From: Streptomyces fulvoviolaceus
GTDB lineage: Bacteria; Actinomycetota; Actinomycetes; Streptomycetales; Streptomycetaceae
Assembly: GCF_000718165.1 (NCBI RefSeq)
Contig: NZ_JOEY01000011.1
Span: 144,818 to 208,817 of the forward strand
DNA length: 64,000 bases
Reading direction: 5' to 3'
The notes below the pieces were generated by a model, which searched no databases, had not been told where the DNA came from, and saw only the letters and a list, made by a program, of their open reading frames with translations. Each line of letters starts with the position of its first letter. Position 1 is the first letter of the stretch. Both the position numbers and the translations under genes were made by a program. Of this stretch, positions 37,853 to 45,930 are shown piece by piece.

Positions 37853-39208
37853 ATGCGTGAGATCCTGATCGTCGGTGGTGGCTACGCGGGCTTCTACACC
37901 GCGTGGGGCCTGGAGAAGTCGTTGCGGGCCGGCGAGGCGAGGGTGACGGTTGTCGACCCGCGCCCGTACATGACGTACCAACCCTTCCTGCCGGAGGTGA
38001 CGGCCGGTTCGGTCGAGGCACGCCACGCCGCTGTGTCGTTGCGGCGGCACCTGCACAGGACCCGGCTGGTCGCGGGGAGTGTGACGGAAATCCGGCACGC
38101 GGACCGGGCGGTCACGGTCCGGCCGGTGGACGGCGGCGACTACGAGCTGCGCTACGACATCCTCGTCGTCACCGCCGGCGCTGTGACGCGTACCTTCCCC
38201 ATCCCCGGTCTGGCACAGCGGGCCATCGGTCTGAAGCACGTGGAGGAGGCGGTGGCCATCCGCGACCGGCTCCTGACCGCGTTCGACCAGGCCGCGACAC
38301 TGCCGCCCGGCGGCGAGCGCCGAAAGCTGCTCACCGTCACCTTCGTGGGCGGCGGATTCTCCGGAGTCGAGGGCTTCGGTGAACTGCTGTCACTGGCGAC
38401 CGCGATGCTCAAGTTCTACCCGGAGTTGAGCCCGGAGGACCTGTCCTTCCATCTGGTCGAGGCCCGGGACCACATTCTGCCCGAGGTGAGCGACCGGCCG
38501 GGGGAGTGGGTGGTGCGCTCCTTGGAACGCCGAGGAGCGCACGTGCACCTCAACACACAACTCGTCTCCGCCGCGGACGGGCACATCGTGCTCTCCAGCG
38601 GAGAGGAGTTCGATTCGGAGCTGATCGTCTGGACGGCCGGCAACGCCTCGAACCCGGTCGTGCACAACCACACGGACCTGCCGGTCGACGAGCGGGGTCT
38701 GCTCGTGGTCCGGCCCGATCTTCGCGTGGGTACCGACAGCGAGCCGATGGCGGATGTGTGGGCGGCGGGTGACGACGCGGCCGTTCCCGACCTGGCGCTG
38801 GCGACACCGGGGGCGCGGACGGTGCCGAACGCCCAGCACGCCGTGCGGCAGGGCAAGCGCCTCGCCAAGAACATCGCGGCCCACCTGCACGGGGGCAGAA
38901 TCCGAGACTATCGCCACGGCAGCCTGGGAGTGGTGGCGACGCTGGGGCTCGGTCGCGGCATCTTCCAGTACAGGAGCATCGTCATCAAGGGACTTCCCGC
39001 CTGGCTGATGCATCGGGGCTATCACGTGCTGGCGGTGCCCACCTGGGAGCGCAAGGTCCGCGTTCTCACCGTCTGGCTCACCGCGGCACTGTTCGGTCGG
39101 GACCTCGTCTCCCTGGCCTCCGTTCAGCGCCCACGGGAAGCGTTCGTCACGAGCGGCAATCCGCCGAGCTCGGGGGAGAGCCGGACGAGCGAGGCGACAG
39201 CCGCATGA
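37853..39208 (+). CDS. Type II NADH dehydrogenase (NDH-2)
   Basis: 451 residues with two dinucleotide folds: FAD motif ILIVGGGYAGFY at residue 4 and NAD motif VTFVGGGFSGVEG near residue 165, then WAAGDDAAVP near 304 (FAD-binding). The C-terminus carries an amphipathic segment for membrane attachment. It feeds electrons from NADH to quinone without pumping protons. It belongs with the ATPase gene (39 bases apart) and supplies electrons to the respiratory branch of this locus. Confidence 0.88.
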   Translation: MREILIVGGGYAGFYTAWGLEKSLRAGEARVTVVDPRPYMTYQPFLPEVTAGSVEARHAAVSLRRHLHRTRLVAGSVTEIRHADRAVTVRPVDGGDYELRYDILVVTAGAVTRTFPIPGLAQRAIGLKHVEEAVAIRDRLLTAFDQAATLPPGGERRKLLTVTFVGGGFSGVEGFGELLSLATAMLKFYPELSPEDLSFHLVEARDHILPEVSDRPGEWVVRSLERRGAHVHLNTQLVSAADGHIVLSSGEEFDSELIVWTAGNASNPVVHNHTDLPVDERGLLVVRPDLRVGTDSEPMADVWAAGDDAAVPDLALATPGARTVPNAQHAVRQGKRLAKNIAAHLHGGRIRDYRHGSLGVVATLGLGRGIFQYRSIVIKGLPAWLMHRGYHVLAVPTWERKVRVLTVWLTAALFGRDLVSLASVQRPREAFVTSGNPPSSGESRTSEATAA

Positions 39209-39261
39209 GCATGCGGTACGTCGCACGGTTCAGCGCGCCGGGATCCGCCTGGAGGGACGCC

Positions 39262-39603
39262 ATGGACGAGAGTGAAGAGGCCGAACGCGGTCTGACCGAC
39301 ATCGAGACATTCCTGTACCGGGAAGCTCATCTGCGAGCAGCGCACCGGCGCGTTGCGGATTTCACCGCACGGGAGCCGGGGCTGACCCAGGAGCAGAAGA
39401 CTGACATCGAGCGGTGGTATCTCGAGGAGCAGGCATACGTTGCGCGCATGGTGACGGAACACACCGCTGACAGCATCAGTGAGGTGGAGGAGCAGCATCG
39501 CCTCCGCCTCGGGCGATGGCTGCGCGGCACGCTGACCGCGATGACCCTGATCACCGTGGTGATGATCGGGCTGTGTGTCGTGATCCTGGAATCGTCGCGC
39601 TGA
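39262..39603 (+). CDS. Small membrane-anchored helical protein
   Basis: 113 residues: a charged helical/coiled region (about 5-80, EAHLRAAHRRVADF...ERWYLEEQAYVARMV) and one C-terminal membrane helix (LTAMTLITVVMIGLCVVI). Not recognised. The ATG at 39262 follows GGAGG at the best spacing; a longer form from ATG 39205 would overlap the NDH-2 stop by 4 bases (ATGA) and add 19 residues. It may be an NDH-2 or membrane partner (inference). Confidence 0.65.
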   Translation: MDESEEAERGLTDIETFLYREAHLRAAHRRVADFTAREPGLTQEQKTDIERWYLEEQAYVARMVTEHTADSISEVEEQHRLRLGRWLRGTLTAMTLITVVMIGLCVVILESSR

Positions 39604-39611
39604 ACCACCGT

Positions 39612-40106
39612 CTAGGAACGCTTGGCGCGGTAGAGGCCCCGACCGGCACGCTGGACGCGGGAAGCACCGACCAGGCGGTCGAGGGTGCTGCGGACAGCGT
39701 TGATGCTTCCGCTGTCGGTGTCACGGCCGAGAGCCGCGGCGACATCGCGGGCCCGCACGTCGACATCGCCGATGCCGGCGAAGTACTCCATGATCTGCTC
39801 GGTCAGCATTCCGTACGACTTCTGCCCGTCCACGTCGGTGTCGAGGGCAACAGGATGTCCGGCGTCCTTGCCGCTTTTCGGCTGACGAGGCTGTGGAGCG
39901 GCCTTCGTTGTGGTGTCCGCGGGTTCGGCGGCCGAGCTGACCATCAGGGGTTCAAGGGCGCTGAGGGCCCGCTGCACCGAGCCGAGATGAGCCACGACCG
40001 CGGCCAGTTCCCTTTCCAGCGCCTGTTTCTGGATCTGCAGGCGGGCCAGGTCCTCCTGAAGGCTCTCAGCGGTGATCTCAATGCTGTGCGCTGTTACAGA
40101 GACCAT
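39612..40106 (-). CDS. Coiled-coil plus winged-helix protein
   Basis: 164 residues. The N-terminal 50 residues form a coiled coil (LQEDLARLQIQKQALERELAAVV), a Pro/Lys-rich linker follows, and the C-terminal 70 residues look like a winged helix (MLTEQIMEYFAGIGDVDVRARDVAAAL...VQRAGRGLYRAK). Probably a DNA-binding regulator. It converges with the NDH-2 operon, 8 bases away, and is divergent from the sigma gene at 40454. Confidence 0.65.
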   Translation of the reverse strand: MVSVTAHSIEITAESLQEDLARLQIQKQALERELAAVVAHLGSVQRALSALEPLMVSSAAEPADTTTKAAPQPRQPKSGKDAGHPVALDTDVDGQKSYGMLTEQIMEYFAGIGDVDVRARDVAAALGRDTDSGSINAVRSTLDRLVGASRVQRAGRGLYRAKRS

Positions 40107-40288
40107 GTGTTCCTCTCATCCAACGCGGGAATGCCCCTCAGCCATCATATGCAGTGACTCATTCCCACTTGTCAATCAACAACGTGTCAAAGCCCTGGTG
40201 CCATCGTTGGTAACGACTCCACGGGCCGTGTGTCGGCCGGGCGCCAGTCGTCCTGGAGACGGCCGGCAACAACCTGCTGCCCCAGCAC

Positions 40289-40318
40289 TGTCACAGAAAC
40301 GATTCCTGCCCGGTCTAG
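40289..40318 (+). promoter_or_regulatory. ECF41-type promoter (site 2: sigma gene)
   Basis: TGTCACA (40289-40295), 16 bases, GGTCTAG (40312-40318), 136 bases before the sigma factor start at 40454. It suggests that this sigma factor regulates its own gene, as is usual for ECF sigma factors. The 40107-40453 gap holds no other feature I can see. Confidence 0.75.
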
Positions 40319-40453
40319 TGGAGCAGATGCGATTGGAGCAGTCGTGACTCTCAGCAGCAGTCCCCACAGCACCTCGAGAAGCCGTGACCACCCGGTCGCC
40401 GCGTGCTCGCGCTCCTAGACAACTGCAACCGGAGGAACGGAGTCCGCTGGATC

Positions 40454-41386
40454 ATGGTTCTCGAACCGTCCCCCACGACAAGTGACCTCGAAGAGGCTGT
40501 TTCTGTCTTTGTGCAGTACCGGAACCGTCTCTTCGGAATCGCCTACCGGGTGCTCGGCAGCGCGGTCGAGGCCGAAGACGTGGTCCAGGAAGTATGGGTG
40601 CGCTGGCAGAACACCGACCGATCCGTGGTGGTCAGCCCGGTCGCCTTCCTCTCGAGCACGACGACCCGCCTGGCCATCAACGTCGCGCAGTCCGCGCGTG
40701 TGCGTCGGGAAACCTACATAGGACCGTGGCTGCCCGAACCCGTCGACACGAGCTCGGACCCGGAGATGGGAGCGCAGCGTGCCGAGGCTCTCGAACTGGC
40801 GCTGCTGTTGGTGCTGGAGAAGCTGAGCCCCACTGAACGCGCCGCATACGTACTGCGCGAGGCGTTCGACTACGCCTATCCCGAGATCGCCGAGATCCTT
40901 CGACTCAGCCTCGTGAACGTGCGGAAGATCGTAAGTCGTGCTCGCAAGCATCTGTCGGAAGAGCAGCGGGAGAGCGTGGACACGGCGGAGCACCGACGCC
41001 TTCTCAGTGCTTTCGTGGCAGCAGCTCAAACAGGGGATGTGGCTTCCCTGGAGGCCCTTCTCACCCCCGATACCGTCAGTCTGTCCGACGGCAACGGCAT
41101 GCGGGGCTGCGCTCGCATCCCTGTGCTGGGTCGTGCGCGGGTGGCCAAGATGGTGACCTATCCGAAGCTCTGGCGGGAAGCGGAGCCCAGGTTGGTCGAC
41201 GCCAACGGTTCTACGGGTGTGATGGTCTACCGAGGTGGCCAACCCATCGCGTTCATGACGATGGCCGCATCGAGGGAAGGCATCCACCAGTTGATGTGGG
41301 TGTTCAGCCCGATCAAGATCGCCGCGTTCCTTGGTTCGCGTTCCCGCTTCGCAACCGCCGGTGGCCCTGCGTCGGGTGGTGTGTGA
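40454..41386 (+). CDS. ECF41-like sigma factor (sigma A)
   Basis: 310 residues: sigma region 2 (about 15-80, EDVVQEVWVRW), linker with WLPEP (a mark of ECF41 factors), sigma region 4 (about 115-165, LSPTERAAYVLREAF) and a C-terminal SnoaL-like domain. In ECF41 proteins that domain has DGGG(R/K) and NPDKL; here these read DGNGM and SPIKI, so the control domain is diverged. It has its own ECF41-like promoter, fitting autoregulation. It is similar in sequence to the sigma factor at 44980-45663. Confidence 0.88.
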   Translation: MVLEPSPTTSDLEEAVSVFVQYRNRLFGIAYRVLGSAVEAEDVVQEVWVRWQNTDRSVVVSPVAFLSSTTTRLAINVAQSARVRRETYIGPWLPEPVDTSSDPEMGAQRAEALELALLLVLEKLSPTERAAYVLREAFDYAYPEIAEILRLSLVNVRKIVSRARKHLSEEQRESVDTAEHRRLLSAFVAAAQTGDVASLEALLTPDTVSLSDGNGMRGCARIPVLGRARVAKMVTYPKLWREAEPRLVDANGSTGVMVYRGGQPIAFMTMAASREGIHQLMWVFSPIKIAAFLGSRSRFATAGGPASGGV

Positions 41387-41439
41387 GGGGGCAGCCACGC
41401 GCGTGCTCGGGAGGCTCCCCCTCTCCCAGGGCCGTACGG

Positions 41440-42321
41440 TCAAGCGGGGGTGGGTGGTTGGTTCCAGGAACGGAGTTTGTCGGGGTTGAGCACGACCCAG
41501 ACCTGTGCGACGTGGTGGTCGGCGATGTCGAGGCTGATGACGGCGGCGACTTGGTGGTGGTAGCGGGCGACGAGGCCGGTGGTGCCGTTGACGTCGTGAG
41601 TGGTCAATATGGTGTGCCGGCGGTGGGCCAGGAGTGTCAGCAGGCTGTGGGCGACCGGCCGGTTGCCGTGGACGGGCCTGGCCAGTGCCCGCACCTTGCC
41701 GCCGCCGTCGAAGAACGCGGTGGCGTCCGGGCACAGCAGCGATGCCAGCGCATCGGCGTCCTCACTCACACAGGCTTGGCGGACGGCGTGGGCGAGGGCG
41801 TCCTGCTCTGCCGGTGTCGTGGGACGTGAGCGCCGTAGCCGCAGACTGTGGCGGGCCCGGTCGGCGAGTTCGGCGCACTCCGGCGCGCTACGTCCGACGA
41901 TGTCGGCGACCGCGTCGGGGGGCATCCCGAACACGTCATTGAGCACGAACGCCGCCCGCTCGGCCGGCGACAGCAAGTCCAGCGCCTGCAGCAGAACCTG
42001 ACCGGCCTCCTCCTCCAGCTTCTCCTGAGCCTCCTCGGCCTCTGCCGCCTGCGTGCGGTGCCCGTCCCTCTGACCGGCTGTGCCCCGGCCGGGGAGGGAG
42101 AGTCGGCCCAGACAGATCCCGCCCGCGGTCTTCGCAAGCCAGGACCGTGGCGCCGTGATCTGACGGCGGGCAGCGTCGGAAAGCCCGTACCACCGGCGGT
42201 AGGCCTCGTCGACAACGCGCTCCGCGTCACCGGGACTGCCCAGCATCCAATAGGCGACATCCAGCAGATACCGACGCTCGTCAAGCAATTCCGCGATCGG
42301 CACCGCGTCAGCATGGTCCAT
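41440..42321 (-). CDS. ECF41-like sigma factor (sigma B)
   Basis: 293 residues. Region 2 is present but unusual (LLDVAYWMLGSPGDAERVVDEAYRRW), region 4 reads LSPAERAAFVLNDVFGMP. It lacks the WLPEP linker motif, with an insertion rich in Glu and Gln there instead, yet keeps the C-terminal SnoaL marks DGGGKVRA and NPDKLRS. It is downstream of a minus-strand ECF41-type promoter (42551-42522) and a possible 50-codon reading frame. It converges with sigma A. Confidence 0.82.
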   Translation of the reverse strand: MDHADAVPIAELLDERRYLLDVAYWMLGSPGDAERVVDEAYRRWYGLSDAARRQITAPRSWLAKTAGGICLGRLSLPGRGTAGQRDGHRTQAAEAEEAQEKLEEEAGQVLLQALDLLSPAERAAFVLNDVFGMPPDAVADIVGRSAPECAELADRARHSLRLRRSRPTTPAEQDALAHAVRQACVSEDADALASLLCPDATAFFDGGGKVRALARPVHGNRPVAHSLLTLLAHRRHTILTTHDVNGTTGLVARYHHQVAAVISLDIADHHVAQVWVVLNPDKLRSWNQPPTPA

Positions 42322-42336
42322 ACAACAACCTCTCTC

Positions 42337-42489
42337 TCACACGGCACCACGCAGAGCGGCCGCCGCATCAACCCCGTCGACGTTCAGGAGGGCTTCAGCG
42401 GTATCGGCATCCCGACGGCAGGGTGGCCCTGGGCACGCCCCTGTGCCCGGAAAGAGGCCGCAGTGGCCGATGGCTGAGTCCTCGTGCAC
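42337..42489 (-). CDS. Possible 50-residue protein upstream of sigma B
   Basis: A GTG at 42489 preceded by AAGGAGG at good spacing opens a 51-codon frame ending 15 bases before the sigma B start. The peptide starts VHEDSAIGHCGLFPG and has 3 Cys; I do not recognise it. It sits between promoter site 3 and sigma B, so it could be a leader or regulatory peptide. Supported only by the ribosome site and position. Confidence 0.35.
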   Translation of the reverse strand: MHEDSAIGHCGLFPGTGACPGPPCRRDADTAEALLNVDGVDAAAALRGAV

Positions 42490-42521
42490 GACACACCTCC
42501 TTCATTTCTCGGCTCAATCCG

Positions 42522-42551
42522 TTAGACCGAACACGCACGGATCTTGTGACA
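42522..42551 (-). promoter_or_regulatory. ECF41-type promoter (site 3: toward sigma B)
   Basis: Minus strand: TGTCACA (42551-42545), 16 bases, GGTCTAA (42528-42522). It faces the 50-codon frame and sigma B, and is back to back with site 4, which faces whiB 190 bases away. Confidence 0.7.
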
Positions 42552-42738
42552 TGGCACTCCTGAACGATCACGAGGAGTGGGGTGCTTTCCGTGTGCCGGG
42601 GCTCACGTCGCGCCGGCCGGTGCCGCGGCACGGGTGTCCGGGCCGAGAGCCGATCGCACCATCTGCGCCGTTGGCCGTGGCGTCCCGGCACAGGGGCCGC
42701 TCAGGAGGACCGTGCCCGCTACGCGACCGTGGCGCGAG

Positions 42739-42768
42739 TGTCACACCTGCGCTCATTGCCCGGTCTCA
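42739..42768 (+). promoter_or_regulatory. ECF41-type promoter (site 4: whiB)
   Basis: TGTCACA (42739-42745), 16 bases, GGTCTCA (42762-42768). The whiB start is 62 bases downstream, so the predicted leader is about 50 bases and contains the palindrome at 42775-42792. Confidence 0.75.
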
Positions 42769-42774
42769 CGTGAC

Positions 42775-42792
42775 AGCCCCGGTACCGGGGCT
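42775..42792. promoter_or_regulatory. 18-base perfect palindrome in whiB leader
   Basis: AGCCCCGGTACCGGGGCT is its own reverse complement and lies 7 bases after promoter box GGTCTCA, close to the expected start of transcription. In DNA it could bind a dimeric regulator; in RNA it would form a hairpin near the 5' end. Confidence 0.6.
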
Positions 42793-42829
42793 TCCTGCTG
42801 AACGACGAACTCCCGGAGGTTGCTTTCTC

Positions 42830-43123
42830 ATGGCTGCTGAACGAGGAGACCACACCGTGTATTGGCGCGAACGGGCGGCCTGCCTACGTGTCGACGACCC
42901 TGATCTGTTCTTTCCCATCGGAATCAGCGGCCTGACGCTCGCTCAGGTCGAGAAGGCCAAGGCTGTCTGTGACCGTTGTCCCGTCATGGAGCAGTGCCTC
43001 AACTGGGCCTTGTACGTGGGGCATGTGGAAGGCATCTGGGGCGGCACGACGGAGAGCGAACGCCGTGCGATGAAGCGACGTGTGGCCCGCCAGGCCGAGA
43101 ACACGGTCACCACGGCGGCGTGA
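42830..43123 (+). CDS. WhiB-family iron-sulfur regulator
   Basis: 97 residues with the four cluster cysteines (ACLRVDD, then AVCDRCPVMEQCLNW) and the GIWGGTTESERR turn. WhiB proteins bind a [4Fe-4S] cluster, sense oxygen, NO or redox state, and bind sigma factor region 4 to control transcription. The basic C-terminus (RAMKRRVARQ) helps to bind DNA. The start is preceded by GGAGG, and its promoter is site 4 of the ECF41-like set. Confidence 0.93.
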   Translation: MAAERGDHTVYWRERAACLRVDDPDLFFPIGISGLTLAQVEKAKAVCDRCPVMEQCLNWALYVGHVEGIWGGTTESERRAMKRRVARQAENTVTTAA

Positions 43124-43140
43124 GGGCGGCAGGCCCTGCG

Positions 43141-43170
43141 TGTCACATCCACGCCTCATGCGTGGTCATA
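43141..43170 (+). promoter_or_regulatory. ECF41-type promoter (site 5: cytochrome b)
   Basis: TGTCACA (43141-43147), 16 bases, GGTCATA (43164-43170), 116 bases before the cytochrome b start. It is directly after the whiB stop, so cytochrome b has its own promoter of the same class. The wider context resembles site 1. Confidence 0.75.
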
Positions 43171-43285
43171 GAGGTGGGAGCAGTCCACGATCAACGGGCG
43201 ACCACCGACCCCGATTCGTCCGGCTGACTCGTGTTTCTCGGGCGATGCACGCACCGGAACCATTCCCACCGGTAGGCGGCTGTTT

Positions 43286-44968
43286 ATGAATGGTGGTAGA
43301 GCCATGGGCGACGGGATTCGGGAAAACGAAGCATGGCCCGGAGGGAAGGGGGAAAGGCTCGCCGAGTGGTTCGACGGGCGAGTGGGCGTCCATAGCCTGG
43401 TCAGGGCGAAAGCGCGGAGAGTTTTCCCGGACCACTGGTCGTTCATGCTGGGAGAGATATGCCTCTACAGCTTCATCATCATCGTCGTTACGGGTGTGTA
43501 TCTGACGCTGTATTTCCATCCCTCGATGGAGAAAGTGGAGTATCAGGGGAGCTATGCGCCGCTGCAGGGCCAGCTGGTGTCGGAGGCATTCGATTCGACC
43601 ATGCACATCTCCTTCGATGTCCGTGGTGGCCTACTGATCCGGCAGGCGCACCACTGGGCAGCGCTGGTCTTCGTCGCCGCCATGCTCGTCCACATGATGC
43701 GCGTGTTCTTCACGGGTGCCTTCCGTAAGCCTCGCGAACTCACCTGGGTTTTCGGATTCCTGCTGCTGATCCTCGGAATGTTCGCAGGGCTGACGGGATA
43801 TGACCTCCCGGACGACCTCCTTTCCGGAACCGGACTCGCTGTCGTGAACGGAACAATCCTGTCCATCCCGATCGTCGGAACGTACCTCTCGATGTTCCTC
43901 TTCGGAGGCGAGTTCCCGGGCGAGGATCTTGTGGCACGCTTCCACACGATCCACGTTCTGATCATTCCGGCCCTCATGGTGGGACTGCTCGTCGCCCATC
44001 TGCTCCTGGTCCTCCATCACCAGCACACGCAGTATCCGGGTCCGGGACGGAGCAACAGGAATGTCGTGGGCCTGCCGCCGAAGGTGCGTGCTGTGAAGTC
44101 CGCGGGATTCTTCTTCCTGGTCGCCGGCGTCATCTTCGTCATGGCCGCGGTCGCACAGATAAACCCTGTCTGGCTGTATGGCCCCTACCGCGCCGACCAG
44201 GTCTCGGCCGGATCGCAGCCCGACTGGTACATGGGCGTGGCAGACGGGCTGCTGCGGGTCATGCCCGGCTGGGAAATCGCCTTCTGGGGCCACACCTTGG
44301 CCCTGGACAACCTGATCCCGCTGTTGGTAGGCGTCGGTCTCTTTCTTGCCATGGGCGCGTACCCCTTCATCGAGTCCTGGGTGACCGGTGACGATCGTGA
44401 GCAGCACGTCCTCGACCGACCACGCAACCGTCCGGTGCGAACGGCACTCGGTGTCGCGTGGATCGGTTTCTATCTGGTGGCCTTGCTCGGTGCCGCGAAC
44501 GACATCATCGCCCTCCGCTTCCATGTCTCGGTCAACTCGGTGACGTGGGCAGTTCGCATCGGCCTTTTCATCGTGCCTCTCGCGGCCTATGTCGTGACGA
44601 AGAGGTGCGCGCTCGGCCTCCAGCGCCGAGACCGGGACAAAGTGCTGCACGGCCGCGAGACCGGTATCGTCAAGCGATTGCCGCACGGTGAGTTCGTCGA
44701 GGTCCACGAACCACTCGGCCAAGGACAACTCCACGTGCTCACTCAGCACGAGCAATACAAGCCGATCGGTCCCCGCCCCGCGGTGAACGGGGGAGGACCG
44801 GATATGAACGGGGGAGGACCGGATATGAACGGGGGAGGACCGGATGCAGGATTCCGCCTTGCCCAGCGCCTGCGTGCCAGGCTCAGCCGAAGCTTCTACG
44901 GCGAAGGCACACAGATCACCAAGCCGACCGCGCAGGAGTACCAGGAGATCGCCGGCAAACACCGGTGA
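43286..44968 (+). CDS. Orphan cytochrome b subunit (QcrB-like)
   Basis: 560 residues, the length of actinobacterial QcrB, with eight or so membrane helices. The heme-ligand His pairs are RQAHHWAALVFVAAMLVHMM and FHTIHV...LVAHLLLV, each His pair spaced 13-14. No Rieske protein (QcrA) or cytochrome c (QcrC) gene is nearby, so it is an extra copy rather than the main bc1 complex. A tandem repeat sits near the C-terminus. An ATG at 43304 is an alternative start. Confidence 0.9.
   Translation: MNGGRAMGDGIRENEAWPGGKGERLAEWFDGRVGVHSLVRAKARRVFPDHWSFMLGEICLYSFIIIVVTGVYLTLYFHPSMEKVEYQGSYAPLQGQLVSEAFDSTMHISFDVRGGLLIRQAHHWAALVFVAAMLVHMMRVFFTGAFRKPRELTWVFGFLLLILGMFAGLTGYDLPDDLLSGTGLAVVNGTILSIPIVGTYLSMFLFGGEFPGEDLVARFHTIHVLIIPALMVGLLVAHLLLVLHHQHTQYPGPGRSNRNVVGLPPKVRAVKSAGFFFLVAGVIFVMAAVAQINPVWLYGPYRADQVSAGSQPDWYMGVADGLLRVMPGWEIAFWGHTLALDNLIPLLVGVGLFLAMGAYPFIESWVTGDDREQHVLDRPRNRPVRTALGVAWIGFYLVALLGAANDIIALRFHVSVNSVTWAVRIGLFIVPLAAYVVTKRCALGLQRRDRDKVLHGRETGIVKRLPHGEFVEVHEPLGQGQLHVLTQHEQYKPIGPRPAVNGGGPDMNGGGPDMNGGGPDAGFRLAQRLRARLSRSFYGEGTQITKPTAQEYQEIAGKHR
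44783..44845 (+). repeat. Three 21-base tandem repeats in cytochrome b
   Basis: The unit (44783-44803, 44804-44824, 44825-44845) encodes the 7-residue motif NGGGPDM three times (first copy GTG, next two ATG start) in the soluble C-terminal tail. Because the unit is a multiple of three, copy-number changes would leave the reading frame intact. Confidence 0.9.
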
Positions 44969-44979
44969 CGACTACTCGC

Positions 44980-45663
44980 TCACTCTGTTCGGTGGTCGGC
45001 GTCCGCGGAAAGAACCCGTTCCAAGTGGGCGAGGTCACCGGACTGGGCCGCTGCGAGGAACGCCTGAACGAGACGCCGATGCGCGACGGAGTCCACTGGC
45101 TGCCTGCAATGGTCTGTATCGAGACGCTCTTGGGCGCGTGAGACCTGCTGCCTTGCATTGGCGACGGTCAGGCGCAGGATCTCGGAGATCCGGCCGTACG
45201 GATATCCGAAACCCTCACGTAGGACGTAAGCCGCACGCTGCCTCGGCGTCAGCGTCTCCATCAGTAGGAGAACTGCATGCTCAACCGTGTCTTGCTGCTC
45301 GACCACCGCTTCCGGGGTCACGCGCTTGTCCACGAGTTCCGGGAGCCAAGGACTGGCGCAGGATTCGCGGCGTCGCCAGGCGGACTGGACCACGTTGATG
45401 GCCAGCCGGACGGTGGTCGTCCTGAGCAGCGCCGACGGGTTCAGGACGAGCGCGTGGTCCGTGCCCTGCCACCGGAGCCATGCCTCTTGGATGACGTCTT
45501 CAGCCTCGTTCGCGTTTCCGAGGATTCGGTTGGCGATCTTGAGCAGTCCGGGTCTGGCGCGGACGAAGACCGACACCGCGGCATCCAGTTCATCGATCGT
45601 CGGGTCGGCCGTGGTCCCGGCCATCTCCCGACCTTGCCCGGCTTGGGCCACATAAGTGTCCAC
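44980..45663 (-). CDS. ECF41-like sigma factor lacking its C-terminal domain (sigma C)
   Basis: 227 residues. Regions 2 (EAEDVIQEAWLRWQG) and 4 (LTPRQRAAYVLREGFG) are intact, and the linker holds a WLPEL version of the ECF41 motif. The SnoaL-like C-terminal domain stops after its first helix (LAHLERVLSADADHRTE), 11 bases from the convergent cytochrome b end, so the DGGG and NPDKL motifs are absent. In ECF41 factors this domain controls activity. The GTG at 45663 follows AGAGGAG at good spacing. Confidence 0.83.
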   Translation of the reverse strand: MDTYVAQAGQGREMAGTTADPTIDELDAAVSVFVRARPGLLKIANRILGNANEAEDVIQEAWLRWQGTDHALVLNPSALLRTTTVRLAINVVQSAWRRRESCASPWLPELVDKRVTPEAVVEQQDTVEHAVLLLMETLTPRQRAAYVLREGFGYPYGRISEILRLTVANARQQVSRAQERLDTDHCRQPVDSVAHRRLVQAFLAAAQSGDLAHLERVLSADADHRTE

Positions 45664-45855
45664 GACCGGCTCCTCTGCTCCGGGGATCAACGGCTTGAAA
45701 GGCCGTGACCACCAAAGTCGCGCCCAGGAGCAGCCGAGTGCGCCCTTGGGAACCCGTAGTCGGCTTCGTGGTCGTGCCGTGGCCGAGCCTCTGTCCGATG
45801 GTGCTGGGGGAGTGCCGTGCGACTGCTGCACTGATCAAGTCACCCTCTGGGCGTG

Positions 45856-45885
45856 TGTCACACCTTCAGTGCGTGCCCTGTCATA
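45856..45885 (+). promoter_or_regulatory. ECF41-type promoter (site 6: esterase)
   Basis: TGTCACA (45856-45862), 16 bases, TGTCATA (45879-45885), 45 bases before the esterase start. Confidence 0.72.
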
Positions 45886-45930
45886 AGGGGTGACAGCAGG
45901 TGTGAGCCTGCCGACCCAAGGAGTGCAGCG

